64,000 nucleotides of DNA. Origin: Methanobacteriota archaeon. Lineage in GTDB: Archaea > Thermoplasmatota > Poseidoniia > Poseidoniales > Poseidoniaceae. This document shows, in pieces, positions 1 through 8,869 of the stretch. The stretch covers positions 1 through 64,000 of the forward strand of contig PBDU01000011.1 in NCBI GenBank assembly GCA_002718195.1, given 5' to 3'. Each line of letters opens with the position of its first letter. Position 1 is the first letter of the stretch. Both the position numbers and the translations under genes were made by a program. The notes beneath the pieces were generated by a model. It had not been told where the DNA came from. It saw only the letters and a list, made by a program, of their open reading frames with translations, and did no database searches.

Positions 1-783
1 TGCGATTGCAGCCATTGCTACAGATGTTCCAACGATGATTAGACCGAATCCAGGTGAATCCTCTCCTGTAATGATCGGCTCATTTGCTTGGAATTCTTCT
101 GTCCATGAGGATTCGTCAATTGGGAACTCAACTCTTGAATCCTCGCCTAGGATGATAGCAAAGTGTGCAGGGTTGCCGCTTTGAAGTAATCCGCCTGCTT
201 GGGTTGTTCTGTCACCCTTGATCTTCATTTGAACCCAGACCTCAGGGTTAGCATTTTGTCCATCCCAGGTTGATTGCTCCTCAGTAATTTGGTGAGCAAA
301 TTGGACAGTTTGAAGTCCTTGATTCAAATTTCTAACCTGATGTTGGACTAATTCATTTGGTCCATACTTGATGGTGATGTTTAATTCATCACAGTCATTA
401 TTGCACGGACCGTTGTTGTCATTGTTGGTATAATCTCCAGCGATATCGATTGTGATGAATGCATAAACTTGCTCACCAACAGTCATGTTTAATCTCTTGT
501 CGAGGGTAGGGTTCATTCTGAATCTCAAATCAACGTTGATTACACCATTGTCTTTTTCTTCTCTGAATTCCCCTTCCATTGCGTCCTTATCATCGGTTGC
601 GTTGAAGTGAGACCAAGCAGTAGATATTCCATCGTGATGCATGTATAGAGTAGTACTCTCGTTATTTGGTTGCCTTGGGTCTTCTTGTTGCTCACTTTGC
701 ATAGTAGATGCGCCTGGTTCTGCATGTGCAGGAACCATCAGCATTAGGACGACTAAGACAGCAATTACGAACTTGCCTCGCAT
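1..783 (-). CDS. Secreted/surface protein, partial (continues beyond the left edge); signal peptide and PGF-CTERM-like C-terminal region
   Basis: Reverse strand reads in frame from ATG at 783 to position 1: MRGKFVIAVLVVLMLMVPAHAEPGAS... (signal peptide) ...EDSPGFGLIIVGTSVAMAAIA. Not in the ORF track because it is open at the edge. Confidence 0.75.
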   Translation of the reverse strand, partial: MRGKFVIAVLVVLMLMVPAHAEPGASTMQSEQQEDPRQPNNESTTLYMHHDGISTAWSHFNATDDKDAMEGEFREEKDNGVINVDLRFRMNPTLDKRLNMTVGEQVYAFITIDIAGDYTNNDNNGPCNNDCDELNITIKYGPNELVQHQVRNLNQGLQTVQFAHQITEEQSTWDGQNANPEVWVQMKIKGDRTTQAGGLLQSGNPAHFAIILGEDSRVEFPIDESSWTEEFQANEPIITGEDSPGFGLIIVGTSVAMAAIA

Positions 784-874
784 GATGGTGCCTGTATATT
801 GTCCTAAAAGAGGTTGCCGCGTCCTTGTTGGATAAAAATAACCTATTTTATGAGATTAAATTCTAATCCAAAAA

Positions 875-2173
875 TCAATCTAAGCGGGTGAATTCTCGTG
901 AATTTCTTGAGAAGTCATCTAGATTTTTGTAAGCGGTTTTTGCCTTTTCTCGGTTAAGTTTCAAAGCATCTCCAAGAATATTCGGCTGAAGCCTTGCTTC
1001 TCTGATTTGCTTTCCTCCAACACCGGTAATAATTGCCATGACTTTGATGGTATCTCCAAAAGATGGATCTTGTCTTGCTCCCCAAATTACGTTTGCTTCC
1101 TCGCTAACTTTAGCGGTTAACAAATCAACAACTTGGCTTGCACTCTCTAATGTCATGTAAGAGCCACCTGTTACGTGAATCAAAACGCCGGTAGCACCTT
1201 TGATATCCACATCCAAAAGTGGGTGGTTAAGTGCTTCATGAACAACTTCTTCTGGTCCTCTGTCGCTTTCACCATACAGCATCATCGTGACTCCACCATT
1301 TTGCATAATGGTTCTTACATCTGCGAAATCTAAGTTGATTAGGGAAGGAAGAGTAATGGTTTCAACAATTCCTTTGACAATCTCAGCAACTAATTGGTCC
1401 ATTATTGAGAATGCCTCATCCAGCGGCAAGTTTGGAACGTAGTGTAGTAATCTGTTATTGTCTAAGACAAGGACAGCATCAGCAGTTCTTCTCAGTGATT
1501 CTAATCCTTCGAGGGCTCTAGCCATTCTTTGTCTTCTTTCAACGTGGAATGGAGTTGTAACGATTCCAACTACTAGTGCACCAGCAGCCTTTGCTTCCTC
1601 AGCAACGATTGGACAGATTCCAGTTCCAGAACCTCCTCCGAGTCCAGAGGCAATGAAAACAAGGTCAGCACCAGTAACTATTCTCTTGATCATATCTCTT
1701 CCAGCTTCAGCACATCTGCGTCCAGTAGAAGGGTCCCCTCCAGCGCCAAGACCTTTGGTGATGTGGCGGCCAACCAGCAGTTTTTGTAGAGCACGAGTGT
1801 GGTCTAAATGTTGCTTATCTGTATTCATAGCAACGGTTACAGCCCCTTCAACGCCAAGGTGAGTAATTCTGTTGAGGGTGTTATTTCCACTTCCTCCACA
1901 ACCGACGATTAAAATTCGAGGGTTTGGGACTCCAAAGCCCTTCATGTCATCATCAAGAAGAGCTGTAGCAGTCGCTGTTATACTCTGGTCACGCATCTCG
2001 CTTACGAGATTAGCCAGAGCCTTATCTTGTTGCATAGCACCACCATATCCGGAAGAATCGCCAGGTCCCATCCTCTCACTTCCAATTTCATCATGGCTCT
2101 TCTTCCCACTATTAACATCGACCCTCGCGGAAATGAAAATTAGAGCGATTTTTGAGGTAAATTGGTACGCCAA
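875..2173 (-). CDS. ftsZ: Cell division protein FtsZ (true start probably internal, near MGPGDSSGYGG)
   Basis: Tubulin/FtsZ signature GLGGGSGTG, N-terminal RILIVGCGGSGNNTLNRI, MNTDKQHL. Confidence 0.93.
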   Translation of the reverse strand: MAYQFTSKIALIFISARVDVNSGKKSHDEIGSERMGPGDSSGYGGAMQQDKALANLVSEMRDQSITATATALLDDDMKGFGVPNPRILIVGCGGSGNNTLNRITHLGVEGAVTVAMNTDKQHLDHTRALQKLLVGRHITKGLGAGGDPSTGRRCAEAGRDMIKRIVTGADLVFIASGLGGGSGTGICPIVAEEAKAAGALVVGIVTTPFHVERRQRMARALEGLESLRRTADAVLVLDNNRLLHYVPNLPLDEAFSIMDQLVAEIVKGIVETITLPSLINLDFADVRTIMQNGGVTMMLYGESDRGPEEVVHEALNHPLLDVDIKGATGVLIHVTGGSYMTLESASQVVDLLTAKVSEEANVIWGARQDPSFGDTIKVMAIITGVGGKQIREARLQPNILGDALKLNREKAKTAYKNLDDFSRNSREFTRLD

Positions 2174-2321
2174 AATACCAAATTTTTGACCTATTTTTAA
2201 AGGGAAATATTTCAGTTTAAAATCAGCCTTTTAGAGCATAGTCTCGCGATTAGAACTCATAGTAAATTACACCTTTAGGATTGATGAGGATTAAATATGC
2301 CTTGTCTCACGGAGGGCTGAG

Positions 2322-2425
2322 CCTCACTTAGCTCAGTTGGTAGAGCACCTGACTGTAGTTGTGTAAAACAAACCGTCTCAGCAGACATCAGGGTGTCCCC
2401 GGTTCAAGTCCGGGAGTGGGGACCA
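2322..2425 (+). tRNA. tRNA-Tyr(GTA) with a 28-nt intron (2359-2386) at canonical position 37/38; CCA encoded
   Basis: Acceptor CCTCACT/AGTGGGG with archaeal Tyr-type C1-G72; D arm GCTCAGTTGGTAGAGC; anticodon stem CCTGA/TCAGG; T arm CCCGG-TTCAAGT-CCGGG. A bulge-helix-bulge can be drawn: central helix CTGT/GCAG, bulges AG|T and AC|A, predicting exactly the 28-nt intron. Confidence 0.93.
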
Positions 2426-2428
2426 TTC

Positions 2429-2890
2429 TCACAATTCAGATGGTGTTGCAGTGGTTTCATGTTTATCTCTAACGAGAATTGCACACATTGCTAGACCTAC
2501 AGGCATGAGCATGACACCAAAGAATACCGAGGTTGCTGCAACCCAACGAGGTGTACTGTGCTTTAGACAGCGCTGCCAGATCCATCGTGTGACGAATATG
2601 TCGCCAGCAACCATATGCGCCCATGCCGCTGATGCCCCTGGTCGACTGCCCATGATTGTTGCCAATCCGTCAAGAATTCCATTTGGGTTTACTGCATCTT
2701 TGGCCAAGTCTACCATCGCTTGTGGATTAGCGATAGTCAATAGCCACCAGACAATTAGCGGTCCTAGGAAAAACCAAGGTCCTTTGAGGGCCTTTTTGGT
2801 CATGTCATGTTCAGGGAATACTAGCATAGCAAACCAGAAGGGTCCAACCCACATAGTGGAGAAAAAGAAAGATAAATCATACAGGTCCAT
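2429..2890 (-). CDS. ABA4-like (DUF4281-type) multi-pass membrane protein
   Basis: 153 aa with about 4 hydrophobic segments; motifs TKKALKGPW and ASAAWAHMVAGDIFVTRWIW resemble the ABA4 family of plants/cyanobacteria. Confidence 0.65.
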   Translation of the reverse strand: MDLYDLSFFFSTMWVGPFWFAMLVFPEHDMTKKALKGPWFFLGPLIVWWLLTIANPQAMVDLAKDAVNPNGILDGLATIMGSRPGASAAWAHMVAGDIFVTRWIWQRCLKHSTPRWVAATSVFFGVMLMPVGLAMCAILVRDKHETTATPSEL

Positions 2891-2975
2891 GAAACTAATA
2901 ATACACTTTGTGTTAAAGAAACTTGTTTATCTACCAACAGACTAAATTTTGACTGTAATCAAGATCAGCGGACTT

Positions 2976-3001
2976 CGGTTCAAGTCCGGGAGTGGGGACC
3001 A
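2976..3001 (+). repeat. Second copy of the tRNA-Tyr 3' end (26-bp exact direct repeat of 2400-2425); att-like or tRNA fragment
   Basis: CGGTTCAAGTCCGGGAGTGGGGACCA at both places, both ending at the CCA. Weaker upstream similarity (gactgta at 2951, atcag at 2964) suggests the copy once extended toward the anticodon. Confidence 0.93.
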
Positions 3002-3003
3002 CT

Positions 3004-3843
3004 TTAGGCAACAGATTCTTTCCTTGAGTATAGTCCATCCACTAGAATCATGTGTGGAACCGTAAGCGCAGCCAAACCGATGAAAGTCACTCTAAGTATC
3101 GCTGGACCAGGATCTGCAACATCGGCTAAAAAGTAGAATGCGGCAAGACCGAAAATCCACGTCAATGCGGTTAGTCCCAATGCCTGTAATTGTATATTCT
3201 TCTTTCCAACAGATTCGCTCAGAGTTGAATATATTTCTTTGAAATGTCTTGAGGAGTGCACTAAACAAAAGTAAATTGAAAATCCAACAAGAGGAGGAAC
3301 CACAGCAAAAATAGCCAGTAAAATTCCGACTTCAATTGCCTTTTTTCTCCATCTTTCTCCCCCGGAATTAATTGTCAAGCACTCGATAAAACCTAAGATA
3401 ACTCCTAGTGTCATTACATCGATTATAGCCCATACTCCTGCAGTATTTCCATTAATCAGGTAGGAATAGATAGCATCTACTTCTGCTCTATGGAATTGAC
3501 TAATTGCGACAATTACTATTCCTCCTAGCGTAATTGACTCGATGAGTTTGATTCCTTTTTCCTCAATAATTGAATCTCTCGAACCAAAGTGGAATGCACT
3601 GATTAGTAAAAACAGGATTAATGTTAGTGCAGGAAGTAATATCCATGTTGCAACAACTACTGCTGAGAGGAGAACGTAAGAGACTAGAAAAGTTACAAGT
3701 TTGCTTGGTTTATTGGCAATTCCTAGGTGCATCGCAATAGCCCCGTCTAAGGACCCATGTGGCATTCCAATCAGGAAAATTCCGAGGATTGCAATGAGGT
3801 TCAAATAGCCAAAATCTTGGAATGAAGACAGTAAATCAATCAA
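3004..3843 (-). CDS. blh: Brp/Blh family beta-carotene 15,15'-dioxygenase (retinal synthesis)
   Basis: Multi-pass membrane protein with conserved His motifs GMPHGSLDGA, FHFGSRD, HSSRHF, PHMILVDG. Confidence 0.88.
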   Translation of the reverse strand: MIDLLSSFQDFGYLNLIAILGIFLIGMPHGSLDGAIAMHLGIANKPSKLVTFLVSYVLLSAVVVATWILLPALTLILFLLISAFHFGSRDSIIEEKGIKLIESITLGGIVIVAISQFHRAEVDAIYSYLINGNTAGVWAIIDVMTLGVILGFIECLTINSGGERWRKKAIEVGILLAIFAVVPPLVGFSIYFCLVHSSRHFKEIYSTLSESVGKKNIQLQALGLTALTWIFGLAAFYFLADVADPGPAILRVTFIGLAALTVPHMILVDGLYSRKESVA

Positions 3844-4937
3844 GCAATCGCCGTCCTAGATTTCTTTATTTTCCTTAATTTTGGATTGGTAAGAACTTTG
3901 ATGAACGGCTTTTTCGGCATCGATAAGATAACTTTCGCCTTTATCCAAAATCCAGCATCTCCGCTCATGAACTTGACAAATTGATCACCATTCAGAGATT
4001 TACCCATTCTAAAGAAAAGGCTCGGGCCATATTCTGGCCAGTGCTTCAATACTGCAAGAAGCATTGAATCCATCCACCTGTCTATTCTTGTGTGTGGGTC
4101 TCTAAAATCTAATTTCGAGCCTTTCTGAACCCTGTGTAATGCGTCCCTGATTTGCCTTTGAATAAATAAGAAAGCATAACCACTAGCTGGTCTTGTTGCT
4201 CCTGCATTTGCTCCCATTCCAGCAATATCAGGGTCATGTGGGAAAAGATTGCCTAAGGGAATTACACCTTTTTCTCTATGAGTAATTTTGTAATCTTCTA
4301 GTTTGAAATATGCCTTGAGATACTCGCTTATTGAATTTGCATAGTATGATTCATCACATACTTTTTCTGAAAACAACGTTGACTCAATCAACGCTTTGCG
4401 TTTGGAATATGGAAGAACATATACGAAATGCATGCCATTTTGCTGGTCGACACGGAAATCCATCAGCAACACGGTTGAAGGGTCAAAGACATCCTTGCTT
4501 GCTTCTACTTCAATACCATAGAAGTGCTGTAATACAGCTCCATCGGGAACCTCGGGAGGTCTAGAGTCGAAGACATGAGAGAAATCTTCTAGGTTTACTT
4601 CGGATTGATTTTTGAATTCGACTCCGTTATTGATTGCTAAACCCCTGCGATTTTCAATCCAATCGAAGCGTTTGAAAGAATGATATTTTTTGGATTCAGA
4701 TGACATTACTGCACAATCTTGTTCAGTTACAATAGCCCACTTATTCCATGAATACCTTGCGATATCCTCTGCGTCCTTGAGGACATCATCGCTCCAAAAC
4801 CCCCAGGCATGATCCTTTGATTTTGGTGCACCAGTGGGCTTGATTACGGTTATTTCGTAATCCGCTAAACTTCCAGCTTTTGCAGCGAATGACAAGGATG
4901 CACAACCATCTCCTAAGATTGCGATTTTCTCAGACAA
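3840..4937 (-). CDS. crtY: Lycopene beta-cyclase, CrtY type (likely TTG start at 4937)
   Basis: SEKIAILGDGCASLSFAAKAG nucleotide-binding start, DHAWGFW, GMGANAGATRPASGYAF; GGAGGT just upstream of the TTG; ATGA overlap with blh. Confidence 0.88.
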   Translation of the reverse strand: MSEKIAILGDGCASLSFAAKAGSLADYEITVIKPTGAPKSKDHAWGFWSDDVLKDAEDIARYSWNKWAIVTEQDCAVMSSESKKYHSFKRFDWIENRRGLAINNGVEFKNQSEVNLEDFSHVFDSRPPEVPDGAVLQHFYGIEVEASKDVFDPSTVLLMDFRVDQQNGMHFVYVLPYSKRKALIESTLFSEKVCDESYYANSISEYLKAYFKLEDYKITHREKGVIPLGNLFPHDPDIAGMGANAGATRPASGYAFLFIQRQIRDALHRVQKGSKLDFRDPHTRIDRWMDSMLLAVLKHWPEYGPSLFFRMGKSLNGDQFVKFMSGDAGFWIKAKVILSMPKKPFIKVLTNPKLRKIKKSRTAIA

Positions 4938-5853
4938 AAGGGAGACCTCCCAATGATTTATGCAATTTCTTGTTGTGTTTATTTTTCCTTGAAGCAAATC
5001 TAGTTGTCATTTGGCTAGTTGCTTTTATTGAGCAAAATACTTTGGTAGATTTGGAAGTTATTTCCCTTCCAGTGTACCACGAACAATCCTTCTTCAGAAT
5101 CTGTACTCCTATTTGCCTGTAGACCCTTGCTGCGATAGATATCGACAGGTGTGCTCTCCAATTGAGATACTTCAGTCCAGTATTCCCGCTTGTGTAGAAT
5201 TCCTCAGCCATTTGTAGTAATTTTCTAACAGATTCCTGAATGAGTCTTGCTTCTTGTGAACTTGGGTTTTTGCTAGCGGAAACGATCTCTTCAGCAGTCA
5301 TGTTGTTTACCCATGTACCAGGGATGTATCTTCGCCCCATTTCAGCATCTTCGAGGACATCTCTTGCGATGTTGGTTAACTGCATTGCAATACCCAAATC
5401 AATGGCATGAGCATGTGCAATTGGACTTTCACATCCCAGTACCTTGCACATCAATATTCCAACAGTTCCGGCAACTCTGTAGGCATAGCGAAGAAGGTCT
5501 TGCTCATCTTTCATCTCTACGTATTCTTCTTGATCGGACAGTAATCCATCAATCAGTGCGACAATCACATCTTGAGGGAAATCATGCTCTTTCATCAATG
5601 GCTCAAAAGCAACCAGGGCGGAATCCTTGTTGGAATGATTTTCAGTAAAGGCACTTCTGATTTGAACTAATCTTTGCGGACCGTTTTCTATATCGCCATC
5701 AGCCATATCATCGAGGAGTCTGCAGAATGCGTACAGACCGGCAGCATCCTCTCCAGTCTTCTTTCCGAGGAACTTCTTTGCCCAGTGGAAACTCTCGCCA
5801 TTTTTGGCAAGGGATTCTTCGGGAGAAAGGAATTCATTATTCATAGGAATCAC
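4930..5853 (-). CDS. crtB: Phytoene synthase
   Basis: FCRLLDDMADGD and LTNIARDVLEDAEMGRRYIP signatures of squalene/phytoene synthases. Confidence 0.92.
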   Translation of the reverse strand: MIPMNNEFLSPEESLAKNGESFHWAKKFLGKKTGEDAAGLYAFCRLLDDMADGDIENGPQRLVQIRSAFTENHSNKDSALVAFEPLMKEHDFPQDVIVALIDGLLSDQEEYVEMKDEQDLLRYAYRVAGTVGILMCKVLGCESPIAHAHAIDLGIAMQLTNIARDVLEDAEMGRRYIPGTWVNNMTAEEIVSASKNPSSQEARLIQESVRKLLQMAEEFYTSGNTGLKYLNWRAHLSISIAARVYRQIGVQILKKDCSWYTGREITSKSTKVFCSIKATSQMTTRFASRKNKHNKKLHKSLGGLPFV

Positions 5854-5942
5854 ATTTATTGAAGAGTTAGGATATTATTGACAGAAATTACATTGATTTA
5901 CTTATAATTGGTTGTTTCTTTTTTTACAAAGAAAATTACACG

Positions 5943-5957
5943 AAAATGATTCATTTT
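5943..5957. promoter_or_regulatory. Candidate operator: 7-bp palindrome AAAATGA-T-TCATTTT in the crtB/crtI divergent intergenic region
   Basis: Perfect inverted repeat in the 145-bp AT-rich gap between divergent genes; a TATA-like stretch (taatttatttactata) lies between it and the crtI start. Confidence 0.4.
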
Positions 5958-5998
5958 GAAAAACGGTAATTTATTTACTATAGAAAATAACGAATACT

Positions 5999-7495
5999 AT
6001 GGTTGCCGATGGTAAAGGGAAAAATGCTGCAGTGATAGGCAGCGGTTTTGGTGGTCTTGCAGCAGCAATTCGCCTACAAAGTGCCGGATATCAAACCGTC
6101 TTGTACGAGGCAAGAGACAAGCCGGGCGGTAGAGCATATGTTTACCATGACCACGGCTATACGTTCGATGCAGGACCGACTGTAGTTACAGCTCCACATG
6201 TACTAGAGGAATTGTTTGAACTGACCGATAGAAAATTGGAAGATTATGTCGAACTATTAGAGGTTGGGCCAATGTACCGTTTGATATGGAGTGATGGAGA
6301 TAGATTTGATTATGTTCGGGATGCAGACAAAATGCTTGCCCAAATAGAGCAGAGATCTGCTGAAGATGCAGAAGGTTACAAGCGATTTTTTGAATATTCT
6401 GAGAAGGTATTCAACAAGGGTTACACCGATTTAGTTGATATGCCATTTTTACGATTCTCAGATATGTTGAAAGTAACTCCCGACTTGATGAAGTTGAGGG
6501 CAGAACGCTCGGTTTATTCGACGGTTTGTAAGTACATCAAAGATGACCACCTAAGACAAGCGATGAGTTTCCATTCCTTGTTGGTTGGAGGAAATCCCTT
6601 CCAAACTTCTTCGATTTATACATTGATTCATTTCTTGGAGAGGCAATGGGGCGTATACTTCCCCAAGGGAGGAACCCATGCACTGGTCATGGCACTGATC
6701 AAATTGTTCGAAGAATTGGGCGGTGAGGTTAGGTTAAGCTCTCCAATTAAATCTGCAAAATTAGTTGCTAATGGCAGCCAAACTATACACGAATTAACAG
6801 ATGGTTCAGGTGTTTCTCAAGAATTTGATTTGGTTGTCTCAAATGCTGATGTGCATCACACATATGACAAGATTTACTCTCAACACCCTATTGCAAAAAA
6901 GCGGGTTAAAAAATTAGAAAAAATGGATTGGTCAATGTCATTATTTGTTCTACACTTTGGAACTGATATAGAATACAAGGACGTAGCACACCACACGATT
7001 CTATTTGGTCCAAGATACAAGGAACTTCTCGATGAAATTTTCAAAGGAAATCAACTTCCTGATGACTTCAGTCTATATCTCCATGTTCCCACTGTAACAG
7101 ACCCTGATTTGGCTCCTGAAGGATGCAGTGCAGGGTATGTTCTTGCCCCAGTTCCGCATCTGGGAAGAGCAAACGTAAATTGGGAAGAAATAGCAGACGA
7201 ATATGCTGATAAAATAATTCAGGCATTAGAAGTCGAGCTGCCTGATTTGAGTAAGCACATTGTCACTAAGAGACATTTTACCCCAACCATGTTTAGAGAT
7301 GAATTGGCAGCGTTCGAAGGTTCTGCATTCTCAGTCGCTCCTAAATTAACTCAAAGTGCATACTTCAGACCCCATAACAAGGATGCAAAGATTCCAGGGC
7401 TATACTTCGTAGGTGCAGGAACTCATCCTGGGGCAGGTTTACCTGGTGTAATTAATTCAGCCAAAGCAACCGTCAATTTGATTCTTAGAGAATAA
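5999..7495 (+). CDS. crtI: Phytoene desaturase, CrtI type
   Basis: AAVIGSGFGGLAAAIRLQSAGYQTVLYEARDKPGGRAY and the C-terminal LYFVGAGTHPGAGLPGVINSAK signature. Confidence 0.94.
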   Translation: MVADGKGKNAAVIGSGFGGLAAAIRLQSAGYQTVLYEARDKPGGRAYVYHDHGYTFDAGPTVVTAPHVLEELFELTDRKLEDYVELLEVGPMYRLIWSDGDRFDYVRDADKMLAQIEQRSAEDAEGYKRFFEYSEKVFNKGYTDLVDMPFLRFSDMLKVTPDLMKLRAERSVYSTVCKYIKDDHLRQAMSFHSLLVGGNPFQTSSIYTLIHFLERQWGVYFPKGGTHALVMALIKLFEELGGEVRLSSPIKSAKLVANGSQTIHELTDGSGVSQEFDLVVSNADVHHTYDKIYSQHPIAKKRVKKLEKMDWSMSLFVLHFGTDIEYKDVAHHTILFGPRYKELLDEIFKGNQLPDDFSLYLHVPTVTDPDLAPEGCSAGYVLAPVPHLGRANVNWEEIADEYADKIIQALEVELPDLSKHIVTKRHFTPTMFRDELAAFEGSAFSVAPKLTQSAYFRPHNKDAKIPGLYFVGAGTHPGAGLPGVINSAKATVNLILRE

Positions 7496-7606
7496 AGTCG
7501 TTCCTGAAATGCACCTAGTTAGCAGTAATTATATTCGACAGTTAATCCAATCTGTTTGCAAAATTTGTCGGTGAAGACTCTAATACCCTCGACCCTGAAC
7601 GCCTAT

Positions 7607-8869
7607 ATGTCAGAGAGCGCAAGTGCTACCGCGGGACAGAAATTTAGAATCGATGTGAATGATATGCTTGGAAAAATACCTATTGTCAGAAATTTTCGCT
7701 GGCAAAGGGAGTACAAGAAAGCAATGTCATTGAAGCATGAGCGCAGAGAATTAGTCTCTCACCATGCTGAGGCAAAAGTTGCTGCAACGCTCAAGAAAAT
7801 CGATGGAATGAAGCACGTTGCGATGGAAGTAAGAGTGCCTGCGCCTGAATCCAACCAAAACGGGGAAGTTGACATAATTGCAATTCACGAGAATGCAATT
7901 CTTTTGGTTGAGGTAAAGAATTGGACAGGAAAAGTCGTCCTTCATGATGGGAAAATTCAGCAAAAGAAATCCAAGGGCAATGATGTCACAGACCCAGCAT
8001 TTTCTAAATTGGAATTCAAGGCAGATTGTTTCAAGAGTTTATTCAGGTCAAGAACTGGAAAAGAAGTTCCTGAAGTTATCACCATGCTTGTATTTTCCAA
8101 CACAAATGTCGATTTAGGTGATTTACTATCAGCAAGAATTGATGTTACAGATTTCAAAACCATGAAAGAATCATTCAACAAAAGACTGGAACCACTATCC
8201 AAAATAGCTGCCAAAGACAGACAAAGTAGCCGTGAAATCATCGAAATGTGTGGTTCGTGGGACGCAATTGAATTCAGGGGAGGCAAAGGTCTCAAAGGAG
8301 ATTTCACAGATTCCAAATTACCCAGTTTTATCGTCAGAGAAGATGTCCGTTCAGCACATTTTGGAAACCAGAATTCTTGGCTCAAAACTATACTCAGCGG
8401 TCCTAATTTAGTAGCGACATTTTCAAGTTGGGAGGGTGAAAAATATAGTAGAGAATTCGGGGTTGATGAAACCATAGATTTCGTTGAACCTTGGGCTAAA
8501 GATGATGATCCAACCCACAAATTATGGATGCTTTATGCACTGAGATTTGGATACAGGCATGAGGTAGATTGGGAAAATCAAGAAGAGGATAGAGAGTTCT
8601 CGGGTATAAATGCCTACAAGAATTTCAAGAAAGGCGAGAAATATCATGGAACAGTACTGAATTGGTTGGAAACAGGCGTCCTAGTTCTACTTGAAAATAG
8701 TAAAAAAGAAGGCAACAAGGTCACCGGTATGATTTCGATGAAATCTATGGGAAATACCATGGAAGTAGAACTGAAAAAAGCCATTTATCAAAAAGGAAAA
8801 GGAATTGATGTTGTAGTAACCTCTGCAAAATCAAATCGAGGAGTTAATCTGAAAATCGCTGAAGACTGA
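7607..8869 (+). CDS. NERD (nuclease-related) domain protein with C-terminal S1/OB-like segment
   Basis: NGEVDIIAIHENAILLVEVKNWTGKV is a NERD core (D...EVK); C-terminus FKKGEKYHGTVLNWLETGVLVLLE resembles an S1-type OB fold. Confidence 0.7.
   Translation: MSESASATAGQKFRIDVNDMLGKIPIVRNFRWQREYKKAMSLKHERRELVSHHAEAKVAATLKKIDGMKHVAMEVRVPAPESNQNGEVDIIAIHENAILLVEVKNWTGKVVLHDGKIQQKKSKGNDVTDPAFSKLEFKADCFKSLFRSRTGKEVPEVITMLVFSNTNVDLGDLLSARIDVTDFKTMKESFNKRLEPLSKIAAKDRQSSREIIEMCGSWDAIEFRGGKGLKGDFTDSKLPSFIVREDVRSAHFGNQNSWLKTILSGPNLVATFSSWEGEKYSREFGVDETIDFVEPWAKDDDPTHKLWMLYALRFGYRHEVDWENQEEDREFSGINAYKNFKKGEKYHGTVLNWLETGVLVLLENSKKEGNKVTGMISMKSMGNTMEVELKKAIYQKGKGIDVVVTSAKSNRGVNLKIAED

Noticed and set aside
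1458-2189. Plus-strand ORFs opposite ftsZ (134 and 105 aa)
   Set aside because: Antisense to a strongly conserved gene; composition follows codon shadowing and no motifs were seen.
2426-2975. A complete mobile element between the tRNA repeats
   Set aside because: No integrase, transposase or replication gene fits in the 550 bp; only the repeat geometry supports past integration.
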